NCBI GenBank assembly: GCA_020080175.1
Contig: JAGHQL010000006.1
Coordinates: 186,001 to 250,000 of the forward strand
Direction of reading: 5' to 3'
Source: Glutinoglossum americanum
Taxonomy: Eukaryota > Ascomycota > Geoglossomycetes > Geoglossales > Geoglossaceae
DNA length: 64,000 bases
The notes under the pieces: generated by a model
The model's input: only the letters and a program-made list of their open reading frames with translations
What the model was told of the DNA's origin: nothing
Databases searched by the model: none
In this document: positions 21,331 to 32,800 of the stretch, in pieces
How the letters are laid out: each line of letters begins with the position of its first letter
Numbering within the stretch: position 1 is the first letter of the stretch
Translations under genes and position numbers: made by a program

Positions 21331-22848
21331 ATGAGAGCCAGGATGGCTATGAGTGGAGTATTAGCGATGCGTTCCGGCTGCACCCGCCAAGACAACGACG
21401 TATACATTGATGAGGGGTTTCGCCCCGCCCCAGGCCCGTCGGCGATGATAGAACCGATCGGGTATTGCAACTCCCCTCTCTACACTCCAAGCCGGGTGGG
21501 GCTTCTAGATATGCCCCCGGAGGTCCGTAGGAAGATCTATGGCTATCTTCTTCACTGCCGTTCTCTAGTATACTATGGTGGCTCTGGCACTTACAAGAAA
21601 TGGCTGCGACCGTTTCCACTGCTTCTGCTGTCCCGCCGTATCAACAGCGAAGCGGCGGAGGTTCTATATGGGACAAACACGTTCCACCTTGAGAGGAATA
21701 TTAAGGTATTTATCAATAAGATCGGCAAAGCAAACACGGACTTCCTTCGGTCAATCAAGCTTCACTGGGACCGCCCGGACTTGTTCGGCCGGGTGGTAAG
21801 GCAGCTTTCGCCACTGCGACTACGTCTTCGTAAAGTCACCATTACCGTCCCAGAGAGTATGGCGCATTACGTTGTATGCCTTGCACATATGGCCTACAAA
21901 TTTGGATTTGCACATACGGCTGAGCTGACGTTCAGAATGGTTGACAAAACCAGCGACTTCCAAATAGACGTCGCTGCATGGCTTGCAGACAAGGGCCGTT
22001 CGATTTTGGTATGGCATATTCTCTCCCATAAGGCACCGTATCTGACCACCTTTCCATAGCATTTGAGCGACTGCAAGGGTTGCTGCGGCATCCGCAGCTG
22101 GCCAGAATATCGTGCGGGTCCGTCGTTGAACAGGGGCCTCGGTTTTCTTTCATTGCCCTTGGAAATCCGTAACATCATTTATGAGGAATTCTTAGCCTTG
22201 CCTCACCCTATCTGGGTCGAAGAGCATTGGGGTACCCCCCAGCGGCGGTCTTGGAATCCTCGCCGCGGCCCCTGGCAAGGGCTAAGTCTCCTTCTCGTTA
22301 GCCGGCAGGTCAATCTCGAGGCCACCACAATCCTATACGGTAGAAACAACATTACACTATTTCACCAAGATCCGAGCCTCTTCTTCGATCAAATCGGCAC
22401 CACTAATATGTTCTCACTCCGCACCCTCGAGTTCAACTACAACATTCGGCTTAGGGACTACATCTCCCCTCTCCGGACAGCTCTTCGGCGCATCGCGCTC
22501 CTTCCTAACCTCCAACAAGTGCGACTCCGCCTTGCGCACAGAGGGGTGCCCCATCTGCACCGCATCGCCGCGAGTGCACGTGAACTGCGCGATGCGAAGA
22601 GAGCAGGAGGCTTCACGATTATGACGGGAGCTTGCGACTTCTGCCCCTGCCCGGGGGACGAGGACATTACGTGGATAATCGATAGGGAAGCGCCGTGGGG
22701 ATGGGATTACGATCACAGCATCTGGTGTCCTTTCGAGGAAATCATGACGTGGAAGCTCATCAATGAACGCGGGGGCCATGAACCTAGGCTGGATAATCAC
22801 GGGTGGCACTGCTTTAGGCCCTGTGAGTTCCTAGCTACCATAGGTTAG
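21331..22848 (+). CDS. Two-unit 2EXR/F-box-like protein
   Basis: Two homologous ORFs follow each other. The first (to 22059) has the family hallmark LLDMPPEVRRKIYGYLL and later INSEAAEVLYGTNTF. The second has FLSLPLEIRNIIYEEFLALP and VNLEATTILYGRNNITLF. The second lacks an ATG before the middle of its domain. A 51-bp intron (22009-22059) with donor GTATGG, branch CTGAC and acceptor CATAG removes the first stop. It joins the frames exactly in phase 0, giving 488 residues in exons 21331-22008 and 22060-22848. I therefore read one gene with two tandem units. Such proteins are a large, rapidly duplicating family in Pezizomycotina, often annotated F-box or 2EXR; the substrate is unknown. The alternative is an intact first gene followed by a start-less pseudogene. 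Confidence 0.7.
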
Positions 22849-24688
22849 ATTGCTAGTACCGCGGGGTTTTCCCGGTAACGATACACGGTTAACTCGGTAC
22901 ATGGCGGGTACCCGCGAGGGGTACGGAGAAGGATGTTCTAATTTCCGCCCAACACACGGCTCGGTAGTGGGGGTATAGCTATGGACACTTGTTTTCAAGC
23001 AAATTTGGCGTAGCGGGTGGGTGCTCGGCGGTGTCACAAACAGGGGTGGATTTCCTTTACCAATTTCTAATACGCCTTCGTTTCCTCACTCACTAGCCTC
23101 TCCAGGCGGAGCCTTTCCTTTTTTAAGAGCAGTCCCATTAGCTGTACGAACGGACAGGTCACCTTTTGTTTAATTTCTACTGCAGGGAGTCAGGGGACCC
23201 ACCTATCTAAAACAAAATTGACAGCTATTATGCCGCTAAGTGAAGTTCGAGGACTGCGTTCCTTTGAGCAACAGTTCGTTGGTATGACACCATACATTGC
23301 CGGTTCAGCATCACCAACTAACACCCATATCTGATACCCCATTCTCCATCAGATTGAAGCTCCGTACACGGTACTTCTATTCGCAAAGCTTAGGGCCCGC
23401 ATCGCCTGAACTACCACCAGGGAAGCTCCAATAGCAACCCCTATCCAGGAATCCCTTACTGCATCTTCACCTAATGGGTCGGCCATCAGGCCTTCTAAAA
23501 ACTAAGTTTAAGCTAGGAGAGGTGGTCAAGCCGATGGAGGTGCTGAAAGGATCCAAGTTTAGAGATTTCACTTAGTGCTGCTGTTCGTTCCAAAAGGGCC
23601 CGGTTTTCGAAAGAATCTGTGCTAAGCTTCTTCAAAGCCATCTCGCATCGCCGGCCTATATCCCTCCGTGTGGCCAGTTGGAACTCTCCTTTTTCGCGCA
23701 GATATTAGCTCAGAAAATTTTATGTGATGCTTTCGTATCCCTTGGGTATTTATCTTAGCGTAAGACTGTAGTACTGCATAAGAACTCAGCAACCATAAGA
23801 AGGCTGAGAGCAGCCACAGGCTCTGGTAGGGTTCCACGCCCGCAACTCGGCGTGCCAGGGTAAGTGCTACCCATCCGGCTAGAGTGGCCCTAAGCATGGC
23901 GCTAGAGGATCCGGCCCCGAAAAGACATTCTCGAACTCGCTTCTCCATTAGGGATCCTTGGGAGTGATCTTCCGAAGTTACGCTACATGAGACTCGTATC
24001 CCGCGAGCTTCAAGATAATCTTTTACCAAATCGTTTCCTCTTGTTTTTTCTTTCCGCCCCTTCTCTCCCCATTTCCCCAATAACAACTTTACCCCTTAGC
24101 CTTTGACCCGAACTGTCTCTCGGCAGTCTCAAGAACTCTATCTCTTCTGTAAGCCTCTTCCATCCTTCTTAGTCGTTGTCTCAACACCTTGAGAGTAGCA
24201 GTTCCCCTCAGCAGCATATGGCGATCCGCCAGCTTTCCCTGGACCCCCGACTAGCAGCCATATCAAGGACCACAATGCGTATTTCCAGCCCTCTTGGAAA
24301 ATGCCATCCCGCCCTGGCTGTATGGTCCAGAAGGGATCAACTCCTTCGCAATCATTTGCAATTCCCCAAACACGCAGCCTTAGTTAAACGGTTCTCAAAT
24401 TATCGCCAAGTATTTCTTCATTCAGGAACATCTCATCCATCTCTTCAATTATATCCTCTTTGATTAATCTATTAAGCTAGTTCCCAGATATGATGATCCC
24501 AGAAATGCAATGAACGACCATGGTCAAACTAAAACTCGTAAAGAAGCACCGCCTACACATACGCCATCCAACCAATGCTAACCATGAGAAAGACAGGCCG
24601 GGTCAAAGAGAAAACCCAAAAATCTAGAGGAGCCAAACCATTCCTCCATTCTAAACGCGCGGAAGGGAAAGTATGCCACGCCAACCAA
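22849..24688. other. Mostly noncoding stretch
   Basis: About 1.8 kb without a recognised gene, apart from the doubtful membrane ORF at 23622-24086 described separately. No repeats with visible ends. Confidence 0.35.
23622..24086 (-). CDS. Doubtful small membrane protein
   Basis: A 154-codon ORF with a basic N-terminus and a hydrophobic middle (MLRATLAGWVALTLARRVAG, then SLWLLSAFLWLLSSYAVLQS) that could form two membrane helices, followed by a basic tail. No family was recognised and there is no supporting splice structure. It is listed because the hydropathy pattern is coherent; it may be a chance ORF. Confidence 0.25.
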   Translation of the reverse strand: MLLGKWGEKGRKEKTRGNDLVKDYLEARGIRVSCSVTSEDHSQGSLMEKRVRECLFGAGSSSAMLRATLAGWVALTLARRVAGVEPYQSLWLLSAFLWLLSSYAVLQSYAKINTQGIRKHHIKFSELISARKRRVPTGHTEGYRPAMRDGFEEA

Positions 24689-25267
24689 CTAGGAGTACAC
24701 ACGGATCTGAGGACCCTCTGTGTATACATCCCACTCAACATGGTCCGAATCCCCAGTCGGCACCATCTCAGCAGTTAAGATCTTCCCCGCGGGACACGGG
24801 AAAGTCGACTTATCCACAAAGGCCATCACAACCTCCGCCGGGCCTCCGATAACGGCCTTAATCCTCGCAAGATCCCCATCTCGCGTGCTCTCCCTGGGCC
24901 AATCCGTCGTATCTCTCGTCGGGTTCCCCTTGGTAGTGAAGATATCCATCTCCCCCGTCCCCGAGACGGTCGCCCAACCACCCTCCTCATGGCTCCTAAG
25001 GTGGAATGAGAACTCGCACTGGCGCCCCTCGGTCCAGGCGGGGAAGTTGAAGGTAATGAGTGTGCTGATGTCGGAGGTGACTTGGTCCTTGAAGACGAGC
25101 CCGTTAGGCGTGCCGTAGTCTAGTGCACCGGACGAGACCGAGTACTGGGATGTGGCATAGGGGTAGAGGAGTGAACCGTCGGCCGGAGGCTCGCGGTGGG
25201 TTAGGTCTGCGGTGGCAAGGGAGGCGGTGAGGAGGGTGAGTAGGGTAGCAGCGGAGAAGGTCTTCAT
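24689..25267 (-). CDS. Secreted But2-domain-like protein
   Basis: A single 192-residue ORF with a clear signal peptide (MKTFSAATLLTLLTASLATA). The body matches the pattern of fungal But2 C-terminal-like secreted proteins. It has a beta-rich core LITFNFPAWTEGRQCEFSFH, a glycine-rich turn TVSGTGEMDIFTT, a PCPAG motif and a closing VEWDVYTEGPQIRVYS. Two cysteines (RQCEF and FPCPAG) are placed as in the family. The name comes from yeast But2, which binds a ubiquitin-like protein, but the secreted fungal versions have no established role. They are abundant surface or cell-wall proteins. There are no introns. The start is the first ATG, directly at the signal peptide. Confidence 0.8.
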   Translation of the reverse strand: MKTFSAATLLTLLTASLATADLTHREPPADGSLLYPYATSQYSVSSGALDYGTPNGLVFKDQVTSDISTLITFNFPAWTEGRQCEFSFHLRSHEEGGWATVSGTGEMDIFTTKGNPTRDTTDWPRESTRDGDLARIKAVIGGPAEVVMAFVDKSTFPCPAGKILTAEMVPTGDSDHVEWDVYTEGPQIRVYS

Positions 25268-26902
25268 TTTGGTTGACTGAGAAGGATTGTTCTAATGTAG
25301 AGAAAAGCGAAGGGCTGCGTGTTCGAGAGTCCGTCGGATACGGTTGTTGACGATTTTTTCAACGAAAATTGTAGGAAAATAACAGATGCAGCGATCGACT
25401 GTAAGAAAAACAGCAACGAATGCAGACAGCGAAAGTTGTAGAGGAAGTGAACGGATGCGATGGTTGTAGTAGATAGGGAAGGGAATATCCAACGCAGGAT
25501 GAGCTCTTCTTTTATAATACATTTCTCTCCTCCACCGCCTACCTTTTGCCCGCCAGCTCATGCGATCAGCCCCGCCCAGCCCCAACCACGAATAGCACAC
25601 AAGCTAAGGCTTCCCGTCCCAGTCCCGAAGTGGATAGAGGAACGATCTACTAAGTCTCTTGGTATCTTGGCTCTGCCCTAAACAAGCCTAGGGCAATCGA
25701 CCGACCGACCCATCCGGCAGTGCGCACATAGCATAACAGATGGATTCGGTTAGTCGCCAGCAAGGCTGAAGGGCTGAGGATGTTCATTGGGGAGTCTAAA
25801 TTTACGCGACCGCAGCAACTTCGGTGCGTTGTTCCGCCGGTCTCACGTGCCAAGCGATTGAGCCGACCCAGGACTCAGCTACGGAAGGGCTGATTTGTTT
25901 AATCCTACAGCAGCCGTCCTCCGCACGCAGGGCAACTTGTCGTTGTACTGGCGCAACGGCACGGCAAATTGCGGTGGGCTTTCCCGTCTCGCAGGTGAAG
26001 GGTTAACGCCAGGGTTATTCGGCCCTTATAGCCACCGCCAAAACCTAAAATTAAAGCGGACCGCAATACAGCTGCTCAGCCTGTAGATGACATCGTTTTA
26101 AGGGAAAAAAAAAGGGTGGAGTTGTGCGGCTATCTAACCGTGCTGGTAATCTTAGCGGTCGACCTGGCCGTGAGAGATTAAACACTCCGTAGATATATGT
26201 ATATATAGATGACATTTCGAGAAATAAGAGGAGGCTGATGGCATATTGGATCGCTCTACTCGGCAAAATAAGAAAACTAGCTCCAGGACTTGGGCCGAAG
26301 AGCGTTAGTCGCGCCTTATCTAGTCAGCACTCAAACCTCCTCCGGGCCCAGCATCTTAGGCTCAGGACCATCAACCTGGCCGCGCGCACCGTGCCGCTTT
26401 GCGCGTATTATCGTAGGTTATAGTTCGAGGAGGAAAGTAGTAACGGCCTAGAAATAGTATGAGGCGTGTGAGTGACGCAAACAGAATGTGTCGTATGCTG
26501 TATCGAGAAGACCATGTAACATGAGCGTCCCGCTAATATCCCGGCACGCTGGCACGCTGACACATGCAAGCACAAACAGGCAATCATCGCTGTCGTGGCC
26601 GACGTCATGATGTCATCACCCCTGATGCATGTCAGCACGGCGTCGTCATGACCGGCAACACGCCGTCATGGGCTCCCTTCACATGTCAAATGTGCAGATA
26701 AGAGGTGGTTTTGACATATGACAACACGTATCGTGACCCCGACCCCCAGACGAGAACCCCAGGCTTGAGCGGATATTATGCAATGGCAGGCGGGATATCA
26801 CCGGAAGTCGTATATTGGTTTAGCTAGTCTGTAGGGGGAACTCGGGGAAGCGGGAGGAGCTATATCTATATCCTACTTACCCTAAAGCGCTAGGACCAGG
26901 AG
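25268..26902. other. Intergenic stretch
   Basis: A TATAAAA (minus strand, 25510-25516) lies about 245 bp upstream of the secreted-protein gene and may be its TATA box. Otherwise no gene was recognised. Around 26590-26680 there are several CGTCATG-type words, which may be chance. Confidence 0.35.
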
Positions 26903-27964
26903 TCATGTACCCTTCAGCCCCAACACCACCTCTAAAACAGCTCCATGAGCTCCCTCGTGCGCCACCACCCATCCGAAATTCTCTTCCAGCTTCCTGCCCG
27001 TCCCAAAATCGATCCTCTTCCCCCACGCATCCGTAAACTTAACCCCCACCTCCTCCGCGATCAGCACCCCACCCGCGTAATCCCATATCCAATCCCTCCT
27101 TTCCCTGCTGTGCGGGATGCGGATCATGGCGTCGCACCGGCCCAGGGCCAAGGCCACGCATCTCAGCTGGAGGGAGTCGAGATCGCGGGGTGGCCAGGGG
27201 GCGCCGAGCGCCTGGACGATAGCGGCGTGGAGGGAGAGCGAAGTGGTGGGGCTGCTGAAGCTGTCGACGAAGCGGAGGCTGGCGGGGAGAGGAGGCGGGT
27301 CTGGCAGCGAGGGGAGCCGGCGAGGCGGGAGCAGCGCGCCGCTGGGAGACATGGGACGGACCGCCGCGCCTTGGCCAGCCACAGCGGAGACGACCACGCC
27401 GGGCCGGGGGCCCCCGCACGGGCCATCGAAAAACCCCGCCGCCTCCGCATCAAGATTCGGACACCCCACCACGCCGACCCTCTGCACGCCGTCCTCGAGC
27501 AGGGCGAGGCTCACCGCGTACTGGCCCCCGCGCATAAAATCCGCAGTCCCATCCACCGGATCCAGGACCCACACCCTCCCCTCCCGGCTGCGGGTCGAGA
27601 CGCCCAGATCGATCGCGTCGAGCATCTCGTCCTGCGATTCCAGCGCGGGGAGCAGCCCCGCGCTCTCCGCGTCGCCGTCGAGGTGCACGGAGCATACTAG
27701 CTCCCAGACGCGCTCGCGCAGTCGCGCGTCCCCGCGTAGAACCGAGGCGTTTTCCTCGCCCACGAAAGTGTCGTCGGGGAAGCTGTGGTGGATGGCGCTG
27801 ATGAGGAGGGCTTGGGAGCCGAAGTCAGCGATCGTTACGGGGGACTTGTCGGGTTTGGAGAGGTGGCCTTGGTCGAGGGTTTTGAGGACGATTTGGGTTA
27901 GGAGGGAGGCGCGATGGACGGCCAAGATGGCTATTTGGTGTTCTGTGGCGTAGGGACGGTCCAT
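26903..27964 (-). CDS. 3'(2'),5'-bisphosphate nucleotidase (HAL2/MET22 type)
   Basis: A 353-residue ORF, the size of yeast Hal2 (357). The enzyme hydrolyses 3'-phosphoadenosine 5'-phosphate to AMP in sulfate assimilation and is a target of Li+ and Na+ inhibition. All metal-binding motifs of the inositol monophosphatase fold are present: SPVTIADFGSQ (Asp47), FPDDTFVGEE (Glu70 and Glu71), WVLDPVDGTADFMRGGQYAV (Asp135 and Asp138) and WDYAGGVLIAEEVG (Asp295). The Hal2-like N-terminus KPDKSPVT, rather than the inositol phosphatase pattern, favours the nucleotidase assignment. A Pro/Leu-rich insertion around residues 207-232 is longer than in yeast. The gene is strongly GC-rich, which creates long antisense ORFs. 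No introns are seen. Confidence 0.88.
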   Translation of the reverse strand: MDRPYATEHQIAILAVHRASLLTQIVLKTLDQGHLSKPDKSPVTIADFGSQALLISAIHHSFPDDTFVGEENASVLRGDARLRERVWELVCSVHLDGDAESAGLLPALESQDEMLDAIDLGVSTRSREGRVWVLDPVDGTADFMRGGQYAVSLALLEDGVQRVGVVGCPNLDAEAAGFFDGPCGGPRPGVVVSAVAGQGAAVRPMSPSGALLPPRRLPSLPDPPPLPASLRFVDSFSSPTTSLSLHAAIVQALGAPWPPRDLDSLQLRCVALALGRCDAMIRIPHSRERRDWIWDYAGGVLIAEEVGVKFTDAWGKRIDFGTGRKLEENFGWVVAHEGAHGAVLEVVLGLKGT

Positions 27965-28760
27965 TTTGAAGACTCAGTATGGTGACTGGTGGTCTTGGTT
28001 TGCGGTTCGAGTCTGTCGGGTGTATAATGGGTTGCCTGTGGTCGTTTGAAGATAGCATTTGGTCAAGAAGGATCCGTAGAGGCCTGGTTAAGAGTTCTGA
28101 TCGCTTGCTTGCCCCGTAGCATGAGGCTGCCACGTGTCGAGCTGCTAATGCTACATCGGAGGAGATATTCGCCTGGCGTCCCCCATCAATGGCGCTTCTC
28201 GTTTAGGCCTCGGCAAGCACAGCCACCGCCGGCTTGCTCTGGCCTCAAACGCAGGCCGATCGCTGGAAGGAAGCTGGAAATCGAGGCTTAAATCGCTATC
28301 GCCCTCATATCGGGATACCGGTTATCGGGGTACTGGTTGTAGGGCTGACGGGCTATCTCAACTGGGGTTTTTTAGATAGTTGCTGCATATTTCGCCTTAG
28401 CTTTTAGAACGCGTAAAGCAAGCACCACCAATTCATCTTCCATCCCATTCTCTTATCTAGTGTGGATTGGCTATTTATATTAATTAACCCCCACTACGCT
28501 CTCCCCCCGCCTCATTTCAACTCCTTTATTGAAGGTACTTCACCTATCTAGTAGCATGAAAATATAGCAACCAGTTAGCAAACTCTCGGCCTAAAACATC
28601 CACTCGGCGGGTTGTTGACCCACAAGGAGTGGTAGAAGGCAACAGCCGACCAGCCACACCCGACTTTTGCGACAGAGTTGACCCCTGTTTCGTGGTTCCT
28701 ATTTGGTTGTGACTTAACGCGTAGATAGGCATATATACAGATGGGAGAGGCCGAGATGGC
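27965..28760. other. Intergenic stretch
   Basis: No gene was recognised between the nucleotidase gene and the inverted-repeat element. The short ORFs on the minus strand at 28544-28820 overlap the element end and have no recognisable content. Confidence 0.4.
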
Positions 28761-29198
28761 CGCTTTGGCGAACCCCACCAAAATTGTATGGCAAACAAGA
28801 CCGCGACCACAATTTTTCATAGGCTTATACTATTTTTATCAGTTCTCAGGCACTCTCCAAAACTGCAGGTTCACTAACTATCCTAGTTCCTTATTTGATG
28901 GAAATTGTATTCTAGTTACTCGGTCCAAGTTATGCTGCTCTAAGTCAAAATTTGAATTCTATCGATTTCCTATACTGATTTTGCTAGTAATTTTGCTGGC
29001 AAAATATTAGCTTATCTGCATCATCCAATATCTTAAATTTTTCTCAAAATTGTATCTACTAATGAAATAAGTCATCTACGTAGCAGCATTTTCTATCTTA
29101 CAAAAAATTTAAATATTGTTGGCAGGTTTGATGGAGCATTCTATTTTTCATAGTTGGTGGACATTCGCCATACAATTTTGGTGGAGTTCGCGAAAGCG
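28761..29198 (+). mobile_element. MITE-like DNA element, 438 bp
   Basis: Terminal inverted repeats 28761-28792 and 29167-29198 agree at 30 of 32 positions and share CCACCAAAATTGTATGGC. The interior is AT-rich with no coding capacity. No convincing target-site duplication was seen directly outside the repeats, so the superfamily is undetermined. The ends differ from those of the 18755-19194 element. Confidence 0.7.
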
Positions 29199-29893
29199 TT
29201 GTAACCGCTCTACGGTAAGTAACCTTTTTACGATTTCTACAGCAAATCACGGCACCTTATCGATATAAGCTAAAAATTTCCATGAAGAACAATCTCCTGG
29301 TGCGCTTCCATAGAATAACAAAAATGGCTTGGAGTTTTTTTCCTTCATTCGTCACCTCTTTTTACGTGGCACTGTGCATCCAACCGGCCACCGGCACGCG
29401 TTGGGCGGGTTTCATGTAAAATCTACCGCTCCATATCCGCATGCTGGAATTGAGAGATGTTTTATTTTACCCACAAAATTTTCCGCCAGCTCAAATTCCA
29501 GGTCCCAACGCCAAGTCTAGATCACGTGGGTTGGGCTCTGTATGACTCTATGTAACGGGTAGATAATCTTGCGTTTATCTGCTTGCACTTCCAGCGCGCG
29601 AAAGGTTTGGCGCAACCCTTGGGGTATTCGCAGCACCTAATGCAAGACATGGAATTACTGGAGCATAGCACGTGTGCTCTGCGGCCGCCGCCGCTAGAGG
29701 GATACGCACGATAGTCGACTGCATAGATAGAGGGGCGGGGCAGCTATGTGTGGTATCTCCTGGGCCTCGGGCACTGCAGGCCAGAGCCCTTAGTTCTCCC
29801 AACTGGGGAGTAGGCATCACTATTTCACAGCATCCCTGTATAGCACATCCCGTCACATTACCGTAATTACACAAACGTCACGAAACGAACACC
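29199..29893. other. Intergenic stretch
   Basis: No gene was recognised between the MITE and the 3' end of the helicase gene. Confidence 0.4.
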
Positions 29894-32800
29894 TTAACCC
29901 AGCCTCTCAAGCACCTCCTCAACGTCTCTAACCTTCCTCTCCACCCCCCGAACACACACCATCCCATCCTCCAATCTCCTCCGTACCTTTTCCGCCACCC
30001 CACCCGCAACTAGCCTCCCCAAATCCGCAACTCCCATCCCCGCCCTCGCGGCCCCCAGCCTCTCTTCCGCCTCCCTTAACTCCTCAAACACCCCATCGAT
30101 AACCACCATCTCCCCTACATCCATCTCATAATTTTCGAGCATGCCCGCGGCGCGGACTCGGAGTTTTGTGATCTGGTCCTCGAGGGCTGAGAGCTTGAGG
30201 TGGAGCTTGACACCCGAGGTGACGAGGAGGGAGCGGATTTCAACGGTTTGGTGGAGGGATGTGGGAACGGGCGGTTGGCTCAGGGCGATGAAGTGGCTGA
30301 CGGCGACTGCTTCGGCGGTTTGTTTCCAGGAGCGATAGTCTTTGAGGTGGGGGGAATAGCGGCGCCAGAATCGCTGGATGCGTAATGCGGATTCGACGTC
30401 GCGGTCTGTATATTTCTCACTTTCGTCGCCGTCGGTGGTGGTGGCGGCAGTGGGTGCGGGATCGCTCGAGGGTGAGGTACCGGTTGGCTGCTGGCTATAC
30501 CGGGGGCTCATTAATTGCTCGAGGGGGATGGCCTTGATGCCCAGTCTTTCTAAGTTAGCAAAGGCGGGCGGATAGCCGCTTGTTTGGCCTCTGTCGGTGC
30601 TGAGGGTGGCTATAACAAGGGAGTTCTTGTTGCGGTATGCCGCAAAGGAGTGAGCCAGTTGTTCGGCAAGCTTCGGGACTGTGGGGTGGACAAGATGGCG
30701 GTCCCCTAACAGGCGGAGTTTGAAAATCTAGTTTTATCACGTTATTAGGCAGAATACGTTTTCTGGCTATTTGGGATTATGGGAATGCGGCTTACATCCT
30801 GTACTTTTTGCCGCCCCTCCATGAAGCCGCGAATATGAGGTTTAATATTGTCGAGATTTACCAGGATGATTGCTAGAAGCTCTGTGTTTCGCCTTAGAAG
30901 TATGGTTTGTGGATACGCCCGACCGGCGAAAACGAAACCGAAGTGGCCATGGTGCGTTGCTTTGGCAAACGTCTTCTCAAGCAGTTGGAGGATATTACAG
31001 ATTTTCATGAGAAGACGAAGAAGTGATCGCCGGTACGTGTATATATCGAATTCCGTTAAGTTATCGCGACGCGTGAAGTTTGACACTAGCGGAAGATGAA
31101 GGTCGATCCATGATTGTGGAATCAGAAATGAGTTTCGACATACTAGGGATATCTAGAAACTATTAGTTTAGTCGATAATTAAGTGAAGAGGACTGCGCAC
31201 CAAGTATGTAGCGATATATTCAAATACAGAGGTTACAGCGTGGAAGGAGGCTAGCTCTCGCGGATCAGTCCGCTCAAGGTCCTCAAGCATGGTCGCCAAG
31301 CTATTATTCTATTCGTTGTGTTAGCACAGGGGCTTTCCGCGTCATCAAGATATAGAAAACATACAAAACAAAATGCGTCCTGGCGCCACATTTCGCGTTT
31401 CACCGCCTCGAGGTGAGATATCACCGTCCCAGCGTGAATGAGTTGTTGGTCTGGGAGCGTATTACCGTGTAAGTGGGAGCTCAATTTATGGAATAAGGCC
31501 CTAGTGAAACGGCGGTCCACATCTACACAAGCCCAATTAGCTTTCGTGGCGGAATTTAGGGAAGCCTATCCTCACGTAGGGTTTGTGCTAGTTGAATCTG
31601 TTCCAGTAAAGAGGATAGGTTCTTCCTTATATCCCATTCCCTACCCAGCCTGTGGAATAGTAAATCTTCAAGACTAGAAGCAACAGTTGCCAATTTGCGG
31701 TCCCGGAGTAGACCTGTTTGTGCTTCAATTACTGGCTTCGAGTGGTGTCCGAAGGAGGACAGATATGTTAGCGATTCAAGCAGCCGCTCGAGCCAAGTCC
31801 GTTCTAAATTAATTAGATGCGGTGTATCTTTGAGGAGTAGTGCAGATAGATAAGCTTACTACTAGGCCGATATATTCTCTGAAACTCTTCTGCCATTGCT
31901 TGGTGGCGGTAAACCGTCATCAGATCCCCGAACACTGAATTGACTCGCAGCAGATCCTAGAAGCGCGGTCAGGTATCAAAAATTTAGGCTGAAAGGCTTC
32001 CTTTTATCTTGTACCTTGATCATGTATTCGCAATCCGGTGGCGTGATGTTTTTATGCAAAAGAGTGCATCTCCCCACATTGGCTTTTCCACACCCACCTG
32101 CTCACAGTTAGTCCCCGCACTTTTATTAGCTTCCTTGGTGTTCTAAAATCACCTCGAGTCAAAAACCAGGAACACCGCCTTGGCCAATCTCTCTTCCATG
32201 TATCTTTTAGCTGCTCATCCAGAATGAGGATCGACGAAGAGACGCGGTTGAGGATCCATGACTTTGCCAATTGAAGGCATTCTGCCACGCCAGTGTTCGG
32301 GTTCCATTCCTCGCGCGTTCCCCTGAGAGGGGACCAGGGCATGAGAAAATGAACCGCAGGTAGCGAGCGCGGACGGTAAACTCCACATATTAGAAGCACA
32401 GCCGACCATGCGGGGCATTCAGCGTCCTTCATGAGAATATCTCTTATCACAGAAATAGCCTCCCTGACAGCTTCAAGGGGCAGGTTCGCTATCGGTAGCG
32501 ACCTGTTAAAATATCTAGCCGGGTCGACAGTGACCTAGAAACGTTAGCGCCCGGCCGCATAGGAAGTTATAGGGGCCGTATGCTTACATGAAGACAAAGC
32601 GCCCGTTTTATGAGAGCAGTCTCTATATCTGAAATCTGATTGAGAACCCTGATGTTTTCCCGGTCGTTGGTAGCGTTTCTCGCTATCCCCCAATCCGTTT
32701 CTGCCTTTGAAATCTCTAGATTGTACGGGCTATTAATGACGCCGACCGTTGAGGTGTTATGATTGCCGAAGATTTGACCGGCGCGGACATAGTTGAGAGT

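Noticed and set aside
26580-26690. Cluster of CGTCATG words resembling CRE half-sites
   Set aside because: No neighbouring promoter is evident and the words are irregularly spaced; probably chance.
27117-27953. 278-codon plus-strand ORF antisense to the nucleotidase gene
   Set aside because: It is a mirror of the GC-rich HAL2-like gene, which has all catalytic motifs on the minus strand.
27995-28035. tRNA-like GGTTCGAGTC word
   Set aside because: No matching A box, acceptor stem or cloverleaf could be seen around it.
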